Of a DNA stretch of 64,000 bases, positions 1 through 8,478 are shown piece after piece. A model generated the notes under the pieces. The model was not told the origin of the DNA and ran no database searches. It saw only the letters and a program-made list of their open reading frames with translations. The DNA lies in contig NZ_SWAR01000004.1 of assembly GCF_006386545.1 (NCBI RefSeq), forward strand, positions 248,001 to 312,000, read 5' to 3'. The stretch's first letter is position 1. Each line of letters starts with the position of its first letter. This stretch comes from Methylibium rhizosphaerae. GTDB taxonomy: Bacteria; Pseudomonadota; Gammaproteobacteria; Burkholderiales; Burkholderiaceae_C. The position numbers and the translations under genes are program-made.

Positions 1-1
1 C

Positions 2-268
2 AAGGCCGACGTCTGCGAGCGGCCTGTCGTCGTGGGTGCCTGTTCGCAACCCGGAGCCCTGGGAGCGGCACTCGTGGCGTGGACGGGGCTTGGCCGGTTC
101 GATTCGCTGGAGCAGGCGCAAGACGAACTCGTCGAGGTGGCCGCCCGCCATGAGCCTGATCCGGCCCGGGCCGCAAGATACCGGCGCTTGTTCGATCTCT
201 ATCGCCGCAGCGAGGCAAGCCTGGCCGAAATTTCGCACGGCCTCGTTGCGCTCCCGGCCGAGGACTGA
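2..268 (+). CDS. FGGY-family carbohydrate kinase, C-terminal fragment
   Basis: Only the last 88 residues lie in the window; the gene starts upstream of base 1. The stretch GACSQPGALGAALVAWTGLG followed by a short helical tail matches the end of the second FGGY kinase domain (xylulokinase/ribulokinase type), where a glycine/alanine-rich ALGAA segment closes the ATP-binding fold. FGGY kinases phosphorylate an imported sugar in the cytoplasm. Eleven bases separate its stop from the sugar-transporter permease, so it is very likely the kinase for the transported sugar. The substrate cannot be told from this fragment. Confidence 0.8.
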   Translation, partial: KADVCERPVVVGACSQPGALGAALVAWTGLGRFDSLEQAQDELVEVAARHEPDPARAARYRRLFDLYRRSEASLAEISHGLVALPAED

Positions 269-279
269 GCGATCGCGAG

Positions 280-1236
280 ATGCCACTGATGCCACTCCGT
301 ACGATCGTCGGCCGCTTCGGGACCGCCATCGCCGGCCTGGGCCTCATCCTGTTCTTCGCTGCGTTGGCGCCGAACTTCGCTTCGGCGGCCAACCTCGTGA
401 ACGTGCTCAACGACACGGCCTTCCTCGCCATCCTCGCGATCGGCTTCACGCTTTCGTTCACGGTGGCCGAGATCGACCTGTCCATTGCGGAGGTGGCGAG
501 CCTGGCGGCGGTCATCTGCGGCTGGCTGATTCAGCTTGGCCAGCCGGCTCTCGTCGCGGCAGGTTCGGCGCTGGCGACCGGCTGCCTCCTCGGCCTGGTC
601 AACGGCTGGGGCGTCACGGTACTGCGCGTCCCCTCATTGATCATGACCCTCGGCATGGCGGCCATCGCCAAGGGCCTGGCCTACAAGGTCACACAGGGCG
701 TTGCATTCGTGGGCAGCTGGCCCACCAGCTTCACCGGGCTGGCGCGGGGCGCGGTGTTCGGCGTGCCCAATCTGCTGATCTGGCTGGCCGCTGTCACGCT
801 GTTTGCCTACGTGCTCGTCAACTGGACTCGCATCGGGGCCCACATGTCGGCCACCGGCGAGGCGGACGAAGCGGCTCGCCGGTCGGGGATCGCGACCGCG
901 CGAATGAAGCTCGCCGGCATGGCCCTGTCGGGGTTGCTTGCCAGCGTGATGGCAGTGCTCCTGGCCGCGAACCTGTCTTCAGCCGCTCCCAGCATGGCGG
1001 GAGACTATCTGCTGTATGCGATCGCTTCCGCGCTTCTGGGCATGACGATGTTCGAACCAGGAAAGCCGAACATCGCAGGCACCGCCTTTGCGGCCTTCGT
1101 GCTCAAGGCGCTGGGCAACGGCCTGGTGCTGTTCGGCGCGCCCTACTACATGCAGGACATCGTGCTCGGCGCTGTCATCGTCGGCTCAGTCGCATGGTCC
1201 GCCGGAATCATGAAGAAGGCGGCATTCAAGGTCTGA
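280..1236 (+). CDS. Sugar ABC transporter permease (RbsC/FrcC type)
   Basis: 318 residues, almost entirely hydrophobic, with roughly eight to ten membrane segments and the loop pattern of the BPD_transp_2 (CUT2) family. Family members form a homodimeric channel for a pentose or hexose in the inner membrane. ATG at 280 is used because the first membrane segment starts about 15 residues later. A binding protein and an ATPase follow directly, completing a CUT2 importer. The sugar is unknown; ribose, xylose, fructose or a polyol are all possible. Confidence 0.9.
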   Translation: MPLMPLRTIVGRFGTAIAGLGLILFFAALAPNFASAANLVNVLNDTAFLAILAIGFTLSFTVAEIDLSIAEVASLAAVICGWLIQLGQPALVAAGSALATGCLLGLVNGWGVTVLRVPSLIMTLGMAAIAKGLAYKVTQGVAFVGSWPTSFTGLARGAVFGVPNLLIWLAAVTLFAYVLVNWTRIGAHMSATGEADEAARRSGIATARMKLAGMALSGLLASVMAVLLAANLSSAAPSMAGDYLLYAIASALLGMTMFEPGKPNIAGTAFAAFVLKALGNGLVLFGAPYYMQDIVLGAVIVGSVAWSAGIMKKAAFKV

Positions 1237-1266
1237 ACAACTCATCACACCAACGGAGGACATTTC

Positions 1267-2217
1267 ATGATCGGTTTCAGCAGGTACTTCGCCGGCGCCA
1301 CCGCGGCAACGCTCTTGTGGTTCACGGCGGCGTCCGCGCAGGCCCTCGAGGTCGGCATCATCGGGTTCCAGTTCTCGTCGGAGACGCACGCTCGTGTGGT
1401 CAACGCCGCAACCGCAGCCGCCAAGGCGAAAGGCTGGGTCGTCACCGTGTTGAACTCGGAAGGATCCCTGCCCAAGCATGCCGAGCAGATCGACGCGCTG
1501 GTCGTCAAGAAGGTCGACGCCATCATCATCGCGATGGGCAAGCCCACCGAGGCCGAAGCCAAACTCAAGTCGGCGCAGGACAAGGGCATACCGATCGTCA
1601 CCGTGATGTCCGGATCGAGCCCGCACACGCTGTTCGACATCCAGACCAACGAATACAAGGTCGGTGCCGAGGCGGGGCTCTACCTGCTCGGCCAGCTCGG
1701 GTACAGAGGGAACATCGTGACCAGCCGCTTTGACCTCAACGTGGCAACCCGGATTCGCGGCAAGGTGCTCGATGCGGTCCTGTCCGAAAACCAGGCCATC
1801 AAGGAAATCGGCAAGTTCTCGATGTCGCGGACACAAAGCTGGCGCGACGACGTCCGCGCCGGGATGCAGGCGCTCCTGCTCCAGCACCAGGGCAGGATCA
1901 ACGGCATCTGGGCCTCCTTCGACGGCCAGGCCTACGTCATCGACGACCTGCTCAAGGCGCAGGGAATCAAGAAGGGCCAGATCCCGTTCGTTTCGGTGGA
2001 CGGCGGCAAGGAGACCTATGCCCGCATCGCCGACCCGAACTCGACGCTCCTGGCCACCGTGGCGATCCCGTTCGAGGAGATGGGCAGGCAGGCTGTCGAC
2101 GCGATCCAGACGATCGTCGTCGAAAAGAAGCCGAAGGAGACGGTGACGAAGGGCCCCTATCTCTTCCGCGATGCCGTGCTCGTCGACAAGACGAACGTGC
2201 ACGAGTACCTGCGATAG
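1267..2217 (+). CDS. Periplasmic sugar-binding protein of CUT2 ABC importer
   Basis: 316 residues. An N-terminal signal peptide (hydrophobic stretch at about residues 8-22, cleavage probably after AQA) is followed by a Peripla_BP_4 fold beginning LEVGIIGFQFSSE. The segment FVSVDGGKETYARI is the usual second-lobe ligand loop of ribose-type binding proteins. A clear ribosome binding site (ggagg) lies 8 bases before the ATG. It would deliver sugar to the permease encoded 30 bases upstream. The permease, binding protein, ATPase order resembles other CUT2 operons. The ligand is not predictable. Confidence 0.9.
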   Translation: MIGFSRYFAGATAATLLWFTAASAQALEVGIIGFQFSSETHARVVNAATAAAKAKGWVVTVLNSEGSLPKHAEQIDALVVKKVDAIIIAMGKPTEAEAKLKSAQDKGIPIVTVMSGSSPHTLFDIQTNEYKVGAEAGLYLLGQLGYRGNIVTSRFDLNVATRIRGKVLDAVLSENQAIKEIGKFSMSRTQSWRDDVRAGMQALLLQHQGRINGIWASFDGQAYVIDDLLKAQGIKKGQIPFVSVDGGKETYARIADPNSTLLATVAIPFEEMGRQAVDAIQTIVVEKKPKETVTKGPYLFRDAVLVDKTNVHEYLR

Positions 2218-2979
2218 ATGAAGCAGGCCGGGCCGGCGCCCATCCTCTCGCTGCGCGGCGTCGACAAGCGCTACGGCGCGGTCGTCGCACTGCGGCAGGT
2301 CGACCTCGACATCGCGCCGGGCGAACTGGTGGCGATCTGCGGCAGCAACGGCGCCGGCAAGTCCAGCCTGGTGAAGATCATCTCGGGCGCCGAAGACCTG
2401 ACCTCGGGCACCATGACGGTACGCGGCGAACAGGCTCGCTTCTCGTCGCCACATGATGCGCTCGAGCACGGCGTTGCGACCATCTACCAGGATCTCGCGC
2501 TGGCGCCGCGCCTGTCGATCCCGGCGAATGTCTTCATGGGCTCGGAGCTCACCCGACCTTTCGTGCTGCCCTTCCTGCGCGTGCTGGACAAGAAGCGCAT
2601 GGCCGAAGAGGCGCGCCGCTACCTCGCACGGCTGTCCGTTGTCGTCGACGACATGTCCACGCAAGTCGAACGGCTCTCCGGCGGGCAGCGACAGGCCGTC
2701 GCCATTTCGCGCGCACTGCGCTGGCAGGCCGAGATCATCGTGATGGACGAGCCGACGGCATCACTGGGCGTCAAGGAGTCGGCTGTCGTCCTCGACCTGA
2801 TCCGCAGGCTCAAGGAGGACGGGCGCACCGTCGTGCTCGTCAGCCACAACATGCGCGATGTCGCGGCACTCGCCAGCCGCGTCGTCATCCTGGAAGGGGG
2901 GCGCAAGCGTGTGGATCGCCCCATCGACGGCCTGGCGGCGGACGATCTTGCGCACCTCATCGCGAGTGGTGCCGGCTGA
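2218..2979 (+). CDS. Half-size sugar ABC transporter ATPase (FrcA type)
   Basis: 253 residues with one ABC domain: Walker A GSNGAGKSS (about residues 41-49), signature LSGGQRQ, Walker B IIVMDEPTAS and an H-loop in VLVSHNM. Most CUT2 importers use a roughly 500-residue ATPase with two fused ABC domains; this one has a single domain, as in the FrcA subgroup, so it should act as a homodimer. ATG follows the binding-protein stop without a gap and there is no good ribosome binding site, so translation is probably coupled. The next gene is convergent. Confidence 0.9.
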   Translation: MKQAGPAPILSLRGVDKRYGAVVALRQVDLDIAPGELVAICGSNGAGKSSLVKIISGAEDLTSGTMTVRGEQARFSSPHDALEHGVATIYQDLALAPRLSIPANVFMGSELTRPFVLPFLRVLDKKRMAEEARRYLARLSVVVDDMSTQVERLSGGQRQAVAISRALRWQAEIIVMDEPTASLGVKESAVVLDLIRRLKEDGRTVVLVSHNMRDVAALASRVVILEGGRKRVDRPIDGLAADDLAHLIASGAG

Positions 2980-2990
2980 GTCTCTGGCCA

Positions 2991-5900
2991 TCAACGGCCC
3001 CGCCAAGCGCGCGCCGGATCCGGCTTCTTCCCCGGCTCGGCGCGCGGCACCGGCTCGTACAGCGGCCACTGACCCACGGTGCGCATCGCCTCGGCAATAC
3101 GGTTGTTCTGCCACTTGAGCACGAAGTCGAGCCCGCGGTCGGCCTCGGCCTTGGTCTTTTCGCGCAGCAACAAGATGGTGGGCTCCCACATCGCCGGCTG
3201 GGCGATCACGTCGTCGAACAGGCGCTCGGTGCGCTGCGCCTCTGCTTCGCGCCCGCCCTTGCGCTGCAGGCCCGCCAGTGCGCGCAGGCCGTCGAGCACG
3301 GGTGCGGCCTCGGCCTTCAGCGCCTTGTCCATGTAGACGGTGGCGAACTTGTTGTGCGCGGCGAAGCTGCGCCCCTGCTCCAGCAAGTCCTCGAGCTGTC
3401 GCTCGGCCACGGCGTAGCGCATGCCTTCGCTCATGTCGGCGGGCAGCTTGCCGGTGCCGTAGTTCACCCAGGTGTTCCAGTCGCGCCGCACCTCGCGCTC
3501 GAAAGCGGCGAAGTCCAGAAAGTCCATCGCGCAGTCGCTGCGCACGGGGTCGATCTTCTTGTCGATGGTGAACAGCGTGCAAAAGCGCGTGATGCCTTCT
3601 GCGCGCACCTCTGCCGCATAGGCCAGGTCGGCCCCCGCCGCACTGAGGCTGCCCTTGGGCTGCAGGCGGCCCTTGTCGTCCGGCTCGCTCCACTGCTTGA
3701 GCATCACGCCGGCGGTGGCGCGCACATTGCCCTCGACCTTGGTCTGCGCGGTGGAGTCGCGGTACAGCGTGGTCATGTAGCCGGCCACCTTGGTTTCGGT
3801 ACGGGTCTTGTCCTGCCTGGCCTTGAAGCCCCCGGAGACCGAGAGGTTGACGCGCCGCGGGCGGTCGTCCACTTCGCCCAGCCGCGCACCTGCGAAGAAC
3901 GTGCCGTTGGTTTCGGTGCCGACCGTGTTGCGCACTGCGTTGTCGATGAGGCCGATGTTCAGGTTGTCGTGGCAGGCCAGCAGCTCGTGCATCCAGTCGT
4001 CCGGCACGGGCTCGCCGCGCTGCGCGCGGTCGGTGAGATCCATCAGGTGTTCGTACACGTCCATGAACCTGGCCATCAGCTCGGGCTCCTGGCCCTTGCT
4101 CAAGCGCAGCACGCGCAGCTGCACGCCGCTTTCGAGGCCTGTCTCGCCCCTGGCCTTCCAGTCGGCTGCGCCGCCGAGACCGGCTCGGGCGCCATGTGCC
4201 TCGTCGCCGATGGACCACACGTAGCCGAAGTTCGCCCCCGCCCCCAGCTGCCCTTGCAGGGTCTGCTGCTCGCCCAGCTGCAGGTACAGGCCGGTGCGCC
4301 CCATGTAGATCTCCATCACCTGGTCGCTGTTGTGCTGCACGCTGGCATTGAGCTTGAGGCCCACACCGGTGGGCAGGCTGGCCGCGGCCACCGCGCCCGA
4401 GAGCGGGCCGGTGTTCGCGCCCCAGACCTTCTGGCCGGTGATACGCAGCCGGTCGCGCCATTCGAGGTTCTCGATCATGTCGCGCGTCATGTCGAACAGC
4501 GCCCTGGCCGACGTGACCCTCGTGGGGTTGCCGTCGCGCAGCAGCCGGTTGGCGCGGGCCACCGCGTCGTGCACGCGTACTTCGTCGCCGGGCGAGGCGG
4601 CAGAGGGCAGGTGCCCCTGCAGCATGTTCATGGCTTGCAGCACCGTGTACCTGCCGGTGCGCAGCTCCTGCCAGGTCGAGTCCAGGGTGAGTCCGGCAAC
4701 GATGGGCTGCCCACCGCTCCTGGCACGGGCTTCACGCTCGAAGAACTGCTGCAGGTCGCGACGGTGCTGCTCGATGGATTGCAACGCCTTCGTGTCGAGC
4801 TTCATCGTGGTGAGGTCGCTGCCCTCGGGGCGCCACTGCACGTGGTACGCAATGGCCTGCCACGCCAGCTCGCCCTGCGACGGCATGTGCCCGGCGGGCA
4901 ACTGATGGGCGCGCGCGGCCAGGTAGGCGTTGAGGTGCGCAGCGGCCTCTTCCAATGCTTTGGCCGCTTGCCGCGCGGGCGTGGGGAGCGCCGTCGCAGC
5001 GCCCACGGCCATGGCCTGCCGCAGCGCGTTCAACGGGTTGGAGGGCGCGAGCACCGCAGGGCTGCCCTGCGATGCGGCGCGTTCGGTGAGCCACTGCAGC
5101 GGCTTCTTGAGATGCTGGTTGGCCTTGTCATAGTCCGAGCCCGGTGCGGTGCTGTCGTAGCCGTTGCGGAAGGCGCGATAGGCCGCGCGCTCGTCCGGCG
5201 AACAAGCCGCCAGCGCCTTGTCCGCTTCGGCCGCATGCGTGACGCTGCGGGCCGCGCGTTGCGCTGCGGCGACCCACTCGCGTTGCGCAGCGTCGGCTTC
5301 AGGCAGATTCAGGCGCACCTCGTCGGCCAGCAGGTACAGGCGGGCGGCCTCGGCCTGCGCCTTGCCCAGCGGCGCCTGCGCGGGCCCGAGCAGCAGCTCG
5401 AGCATCTGCAGCCCCGCGCCTTCGTCGGCCAGCAGCCGGGCCAGGCGTTGTGCGAAGGCGCTGGCGGCCACCTCGCCGCCCGGCTGTGAAACCAAGGCGG
5501 CAAGCGGCAGGGCCTGCAGTTCATGCACGAGCTCGGCGGCGTGCAACGCATGGCCACCCGTGGCCACGCTCAGCGCCTCGAACGCCATGTTGATGGCCAG
5601 GCTCATGGGCAGCGCCTCACCGCCGAAGCGGGCCAGCCGCTCCGGCAGCGACCGGCTCCAGCCCTGCACCGCATCGCGCAAGGGCTGCAGGTTGGCTGTC
5701 TGCGCGAAGCCGGGGCAGGCTTCGAGCAACTCACGGCAGCGGGCTGCCTCGAGCGCGGCAAACGACTGCACCGCCTCGAGGGCCTGCGCATCGGCCGTCG
5801 CCTTCACGCCTTCGCGCGCCTCGCCCACGCGCTGCAGCGGCGCCTGATGCGAGCGCAGCTGGTCGGCGGCGCGATCGCTGTCCCACAGGTCCCGCTCGCT

Positions 5901-6821
5901 GGCGCCGGCGATCCGCTGGGCGTCGAGGGTCTGCGCCTGCAGTCCCTGCTGGCGCTGCTCGAGGGCGAGGGCCCTGGCCTGCAAGCCGGACAGCACCTCG
6001 CTCTTGCGGGCATGCACTTCCTCCAGCGCCGCGAGGTTCGAGCTGCGCTGCGCATGCTCGCGCTCCGAGCTCAACAGGTCGCGCAACGGTGACATGCCGG
6101 TGCCCGCGATCGGGCTCTGCCCTGGCAGCGGTGCATCGCGCATCGCTGCGAGCGCCTGCCGCTCCTGCGCCATCATGTCGCGGGTCAACGTCAGCACATC
6201 ACGGGTCAAGGCGATCTCTTCTCGCGTGGTGGCGAGCTCGGCGGCAAGCGCGACACCTTGCCGGGAAAGTTGATGGGCGCGGTCGGACAGCGTGCCCACG
6301 CGCCGCGCAAACAGCGCCATCTCGCCTTCGGTGCGTTCCAGGTGGCCGGCCACCACCTCAGTGGCGGCGGCGACCTGGTTGACGGCGATGCGCGCGTCCA
6401 TGGCGCGCTGCTCGGCGGCCAGCTTGGAGATGAACGACGACAGCGTCTTTTGCAAGCCGCCTTCCGCTTCGCCAGCCGGCGCGCCGGGCTCGAGCTTCGT
6501 GCCGGCGTAGCGCAGCAGATGTTCGTGCGCCACCGGCTCGCCGCGCGCGAAGCCCATGACCCTCGCAGCGCCGTGCAGCAGCTTGCCCAGCGCGAGGCGC
6601 GGCACCATCGTCGGCGGTGGCGTGCTTTCGGCAACGGGCTCGGCAGTCAGGGTCCGGGCCCGCGCCAGAGGGTCAGCCTGGGCAGACAGCACTTCGTTGC
6701 GCGCCACCAGCGGGTCGAGCGTGTAGAGCTTGGCACCGGCCTCGCCGGTGTGCGCCGTCGTGTTGCCCATGCCGGGCAACAGGAGCGCGCTGTTGGTCGG
6801 GCGCGAAGGGATCTTGGGCAT
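2991..6821 (-). CDS. Very large uncharacterised protein with coiled-coil N-half and glycine-rich C-half
   Basis: 1276 residues from ATG at 6821 (MPKIPSRPTNS); a TTG nine codons upstream is possible but less likely. There is no signal peptide or convincing membrane segment. The first 80 or so residues are low-complexity; about 110-340 are Ala/Glu/Gln/Arg-rich helical, probably coiled coil. Around residues 790-1060 the composition changes to alternating polar/hydrophobic strands with many glycines, as in a beta-barrel or beta-solenoid. The C-terminus is helical again. Large, soluble, signal-less proteins of this layout include type III effectors of plant-associated bacteria, but I do not recognise a family. 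It stands alone between convergent and co-directional neighbours. Confidence 0.75.
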   Translation of the reverse strand: MPKIPSRPTNSALLLPGMGNTTAHTGEAGAKLYTLDPLVARNEVLSAQADPLARARTLTAEPVAESTPPPTMVPRLALGKLLHGAARVMGFARGEPVAHEHLLRYAGTKLEPGAPAGEAEGGLQKTLSSFISKLAAEQRAMDARIAVNQVAAATEVVAGHLERTEGEMALFARRVGTLSDRAHQLSRQGVALAAELATTREEIALTRDVLTLTRDMMAQERQALAAMRDAPLPGQSPIAGTGMSPLRDLLSSEREHAQRSSNLAALEEVHARKSEVLSGLQARALALEQRQQGLQAQTLDAQRIAGASERDLWDSDRAADQLRSHQAPLQRVGEAREGVKATADAQALEAVQSFAALEAARCRELLEACPGFAQTANLQPLRDAVQGWSRSLPERLARFGGEALPMSLAINMAFEALSVATGGHALHAAELVHELQALPLAALVSQPGGEVAASAFAQRLARLLADEGAGLQMLELLLGPAQAPLGKAQAEAARLYLLADEVRLNLPEADAAQREWVAAAQRAARSVTHAAEADKALAACSPDERAAYRAFRNGYDSTAPGSDYDKANQHLKKPLQWLTERAASQGSPAVLAPSNPLNALRQAMAVGAATALPTPARQAAKALEEAAAHLNAYLAARAHQLPAGHMPSQGELAWQAIAYHVQWRPEGSDLTTMKLDTKALQSIEQHRRDLQQFFEREARARSGGQPIVAGLTLDSTWQELRTGRYTVLQAMNMLQGHLPSAASPGDEVRVHDAVARANRLLRDGNPTRVTSARALFDMTRDMIENLEWRDRLRITGQKVWGANTGPLSGAVAAASLPTGVGLKLNASVQHNSDQVMEIYMGRTGLYLQLGEQQTLQGQLGAGANFGYVWSIGDEAHGARAGLGGAADWKARGETGLESGVQLRVLRLSKGQEPELMARFMDVYEHLMDLTDRAQRGEPVPDDWMHELLACHDNLNIGLIDNAVRNTVGTETNGTFFAGARLGEVDDRPRRVNLSVSGGFKARQDKTRTETKVAGYMTTLYRDSTAQTKVEGNVRATAGVMLKQWSEPDDKGRLQPKGSLSAAGADLAYAAEVRAEGITRFCTLFTIDKKIDPVRSDCAMDFLDFAAFEREVRRDWNTWVNYGTGKLPADMSEGMRYAVAERQLEDLLEQGRSFAAHNKFATVYMDKALKAEAAPVLDGLRALAGLQRKGGREAEAQRTERLFDDVIAQPAMWEPTILLLREKTKAEADRGLDFVLKWQNNRIAEAMRTVGQWPLYEPVPRAEPGKKPDPARAWRGR

Positions 6822-7020
6822 GAGGCAGGTACCGGAGCGCGAGTTCAAACAACGAAGGCGTGCAGATACCTACCGAGCGATGCTCTTGGGATGCGGAGGA
6901 CCCTCTCTCGAAGCAGTGTGTCGGGGGCACGCCAAGCCGCCATGTGCGGCCGGAAGGCATGCGCGACGCAGCGAAGTGCTGCATCGGCCCCGGCAAAGGC
7001 AGCCTAGACGCCGCCCCTGG
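6822..7020. other. Intergenic stretch upstream of the large protein, no gene seen
   Basis: About 200 bases between two minus-strand genes. I see no RNA gene, terminator or convincing promoter. CGAA at 6853 followed after 17 bases by CGAG only superficially resembles the plant-inducible-promoter (TTCG-N16-TTCG) arrangement and is not an exact match. Confidence 0.5.
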
Positions 7021-7848
7021 TTATGCACGCCCGGCAAGCACCGTCTCGGCCAGCAACTCGTCGAGGAGCGTCATGTCGGGCATGCCATCCCCTGGAGAGG
7101 CTTCGGCCAGCTCAGCCAGCAGCCCGCTCAGGTACCTGTTCAACAGGGGGCGAGCCGGCAGCCACTCCTTCTCGCCGCTGCGGCGTTTCAGGGCCAGAAG
7201 CTCCTCGATGTCCTGACGCACGGCAGGATCGCCCACCAACTCGCGCATGAGCGACTCGAATGCCATCGGTGGCGCTTCAGGCCGTTCCAGAACCCACTTC
7301 GCCGCAAGAAGGGGCCGCAGAACGTAGAGGTACTTCTTGGCGAGCACCTGCTCGCCTTGAAGGTACTCGCGAAAATTGCCGCGCCCCATCGCGAAGTAGT
7401 GATGGAACGAGCGCACCGGCTGGTACACCGCCGAAGCCACGTCCCGCAGGCGCTGCACGAAGCGATCGTCCTGCCGGTACACCACCGGCGAGCTGAGCCA
7501 TTCCACCAACGTGGCGTTGCCCTTGGCGAGCAGTTGCAGCGCCTTGCGCACGTCCCAGCCATTCACGTCGAAGACCGGGCCAGGCACTTCCTCGATCACG
7601 TCCCGCATCGGAGTCACCCGCAGGTATTCCTTCGCGGGCCGCACGAAGACGAAGCGAACGTCGTAGTCGGAATCCGGCGAGGCGAAGCCCCAGCCCCGGC
7701 TGCCCGACTCGCACGCATAGAGAACGCGCACGTCGTGCTCGGCTTCCACGGCCTGCAGCTTGCGCAGGATCTCTTGCCTCACTGCGGGATCGATCGGATG
7801 CGCCTGCGTACTGACGCAAGCGCATCCGCTCTTGAATGGTTCGCTCAT
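7021..7848 (-). CDS. RlaP-type nucleotidyltransferase (DNA polymerase beta superfamily)
   Basis: 275 residues from ATG at 7848 (MSEPFKSG); a TTG 13 codons upstream extends the frame. The core motif GSRGWGFASPDSDYDVRFVF is the GS...DxD signature of the pol-beta nucleotidyltransferase fold, binding metal and NTP. The long helical C-terminal region fits the family linked by comparative genomics to RNA ligases (RlaP, PF10127). Such enzymes are proposed to add nucleotides to broken RNA ends before sealing; the substrate is unproven. It is transcribed divergently from a tRNA array and rtcB (9508-10710), which makes an RNA-repair role plausible here. Confidence 0.85.
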   Translation of the reverse strand: MSEPFKSGCACVSTQAHPIDPAVRQEILRKLQAVEAEHDVRVLYACESGSRGWGFASPDSDYDVRFVFVRPAKEYLRVTPMRDVIEEVPGPVFDVNGWDVRKALQLLAKGNATLVEWLSSPVVYRQDDRFVQRLRDVASAVYQPVRSFHHYFAMGRGNFREYLQGEQVLAKKYLYVLRPLLAAKWVLERPEAPPMAFESLMRELVGDPAVRQDIEELLALKRRSGEKEWLPARPLLNRYLSGLLAELAEASPGDGMPDMTLLDELLAETVLAGRA

Positions 7849-7907
7849 CTCTCGCTCTTTCTCGTGGTCGATGAAACGCGGCGTCAAAAAAAGATTGTCG
7901 CACTCGC

Positions 7908-7936
7908 TTGACGACGAAGTGAAGAGTCTTTACAGT
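7908..7936 (+). promoter_or_regulatory. Sigma-70 promoter reading towards the tRNA array
   Basis: TTGACG (7908-7913), a 17-base spacer, then TACAGT (7931-7936) match the -35 and -10 hexamers at 5/6 and 4/6. Transcription should start near 7943, leaving a leader of about 60 bases before the GTG at 8005. It lies just outside the divergent RlaP-type gene. Confidence 0.6.
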
Positions 7937-8004
7937 CCGCCTCCTCGCTGCCGACAACGGCATCGAGATCCGATCAACTGAAACCCAACACCGAAGAGTT
8001 CATC

Positions 8005-8190
8005 GTGCTACGCCAAGACCACACCGCAAATCGCTCGCTGCCCCTGAAGGGCCAGTGTGCGTTCGTGCGCGCCGCCTTCGGCAAGACCGCGGTCGTCACG
8101 ATGAATGAACGGCATCCCGTCAAGAGCCAGCGCCCCGTCGGGTCGCTTGGTTACGAGGATTGGATGCATCCGGGCAAGGGAGGCGCATAA
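8005..8190 (+). CDS. Small hypothetical protein, 61 residues
   Basis: GTG start with a plausible ribosome binding site (gaagag, 6 bases upstream), 61 codons, basic, ending EDWMHPGKGGA. I do not recognise it. The case for a real gene is its setting: a good promoter at 7908-7936 and a strong rho-independent terminator at 8222-8259 bracket it, giving a self-contained transcription unit of about 315 bases. The transcript could instead be a noncoding RNA. It sits between the RlaP-type gene and the first tRNA. Confidence 0.45.
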   Translation: MLRQDHTANRSLPLKGQCAFVRAAFGKTAVVTMNERHPVKSQRPVGSLGYEDWMHPGKGGA

Positions 8191-8221
8191 GGCGCGTCCC
8201 CTCCACTCGATCACAAGTCGA

Positions 8222-8259
8222 GGCCCGGATTCCGAAAGGATCCGGGCCTTTTTGTTTTT
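8222..8259 (+). terminator. Rho-independent terminator
   Basis: A GC-rich hairpin (GGCCCGGA at 8222 pairing with TCCGGGCC at 8241-8248, a short upper stem and a GAAA loop) is followed by the T-tract TTTTTGTTTTT. It ends the transcription unit that starts near 7943 and separates it from the tRNA array. Confidence 0.85.
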
Positions 8260-8334
8260 GCCGAGCCGGTTGGCAGCCAGCTCACCTTCGCGCCCCACAG
8301 GGACGCACCGCCTTCGCGTTGGCGCTGGCGGATC

Positions 8335-8346
8335 GCTCTTTGACAA
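8335..8346 (+). promoter_or_regulatory. boxA-like / TTGACA element before the tRNA array
   Basis: GCTCTTTGACAA differs by one base from the GCTCTTTAACAA antitermination boxA of ribosomal RNA leaders. It also contains a perfect -35 hexamer TTGACA (8340-8345), with only a weak -10 (TGCACA) 18 bases later. It lies about 55 bases before the first tRNA, so it may be either a promoter or an antitermination signal for the array. Confidence 0.4.
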
Positions 8347-8398
8347 GTTGCCGCGAACACGCCTGCACAACTGGGTGCGGCGCGCGTTCGCTACCCAA

Positions 8399-8474
8399 GC
8401 GGATATAGCTCAGCAGGGAGAGCGCGGCCACGCCATGGCCGAGGCCCCGGGTTCGATGCCCGGTATCCGCTCCA
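8399..8474 (+). tRNA. tRNA-Gly (GCC) with C at position 33
   Basis: A full cloverleaf can be drawn: a 7-bp acceptor (gcggata/tatccgc), D-stem gctc/gagc, anticodon stem cggcc/ggccg, T-stem ccggg/cccgg with loop ttcgatg, and an encoded discriminator U plus CCA. The 7-base anticodon loop acgccat puts GCC at 34-36. Position 33 is C, not the nearly universal U, which would weaken the U-turn. First of the array between the RlaP-type gene and rtcB. Confidence 0.85.
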
Positions 8475-8478
8475 AGAC

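Noticed and set aside
1186-2664. 492-codon open frame on the minus strand
   Set aside because: It lies antisense to the sugar-binding protein and ATPase genes and has no recognisable domain; a typical shadow frame of GC-rich coding DNA.
3354-5489. 711-codon plus-strand frame
   Set aside because: Fully antisense to the large minus-strand protein, His/Val/Leu/Arg-rich, with no domain; shadow frame.
6841-6880. CGAA/CGAG pair resembling a plant-inducible-promoter box before the large protein
   Set aside because: Spacing is 17 rather than 16 and the second half is CGAG; no exact TTCG-N16-TTCG match.
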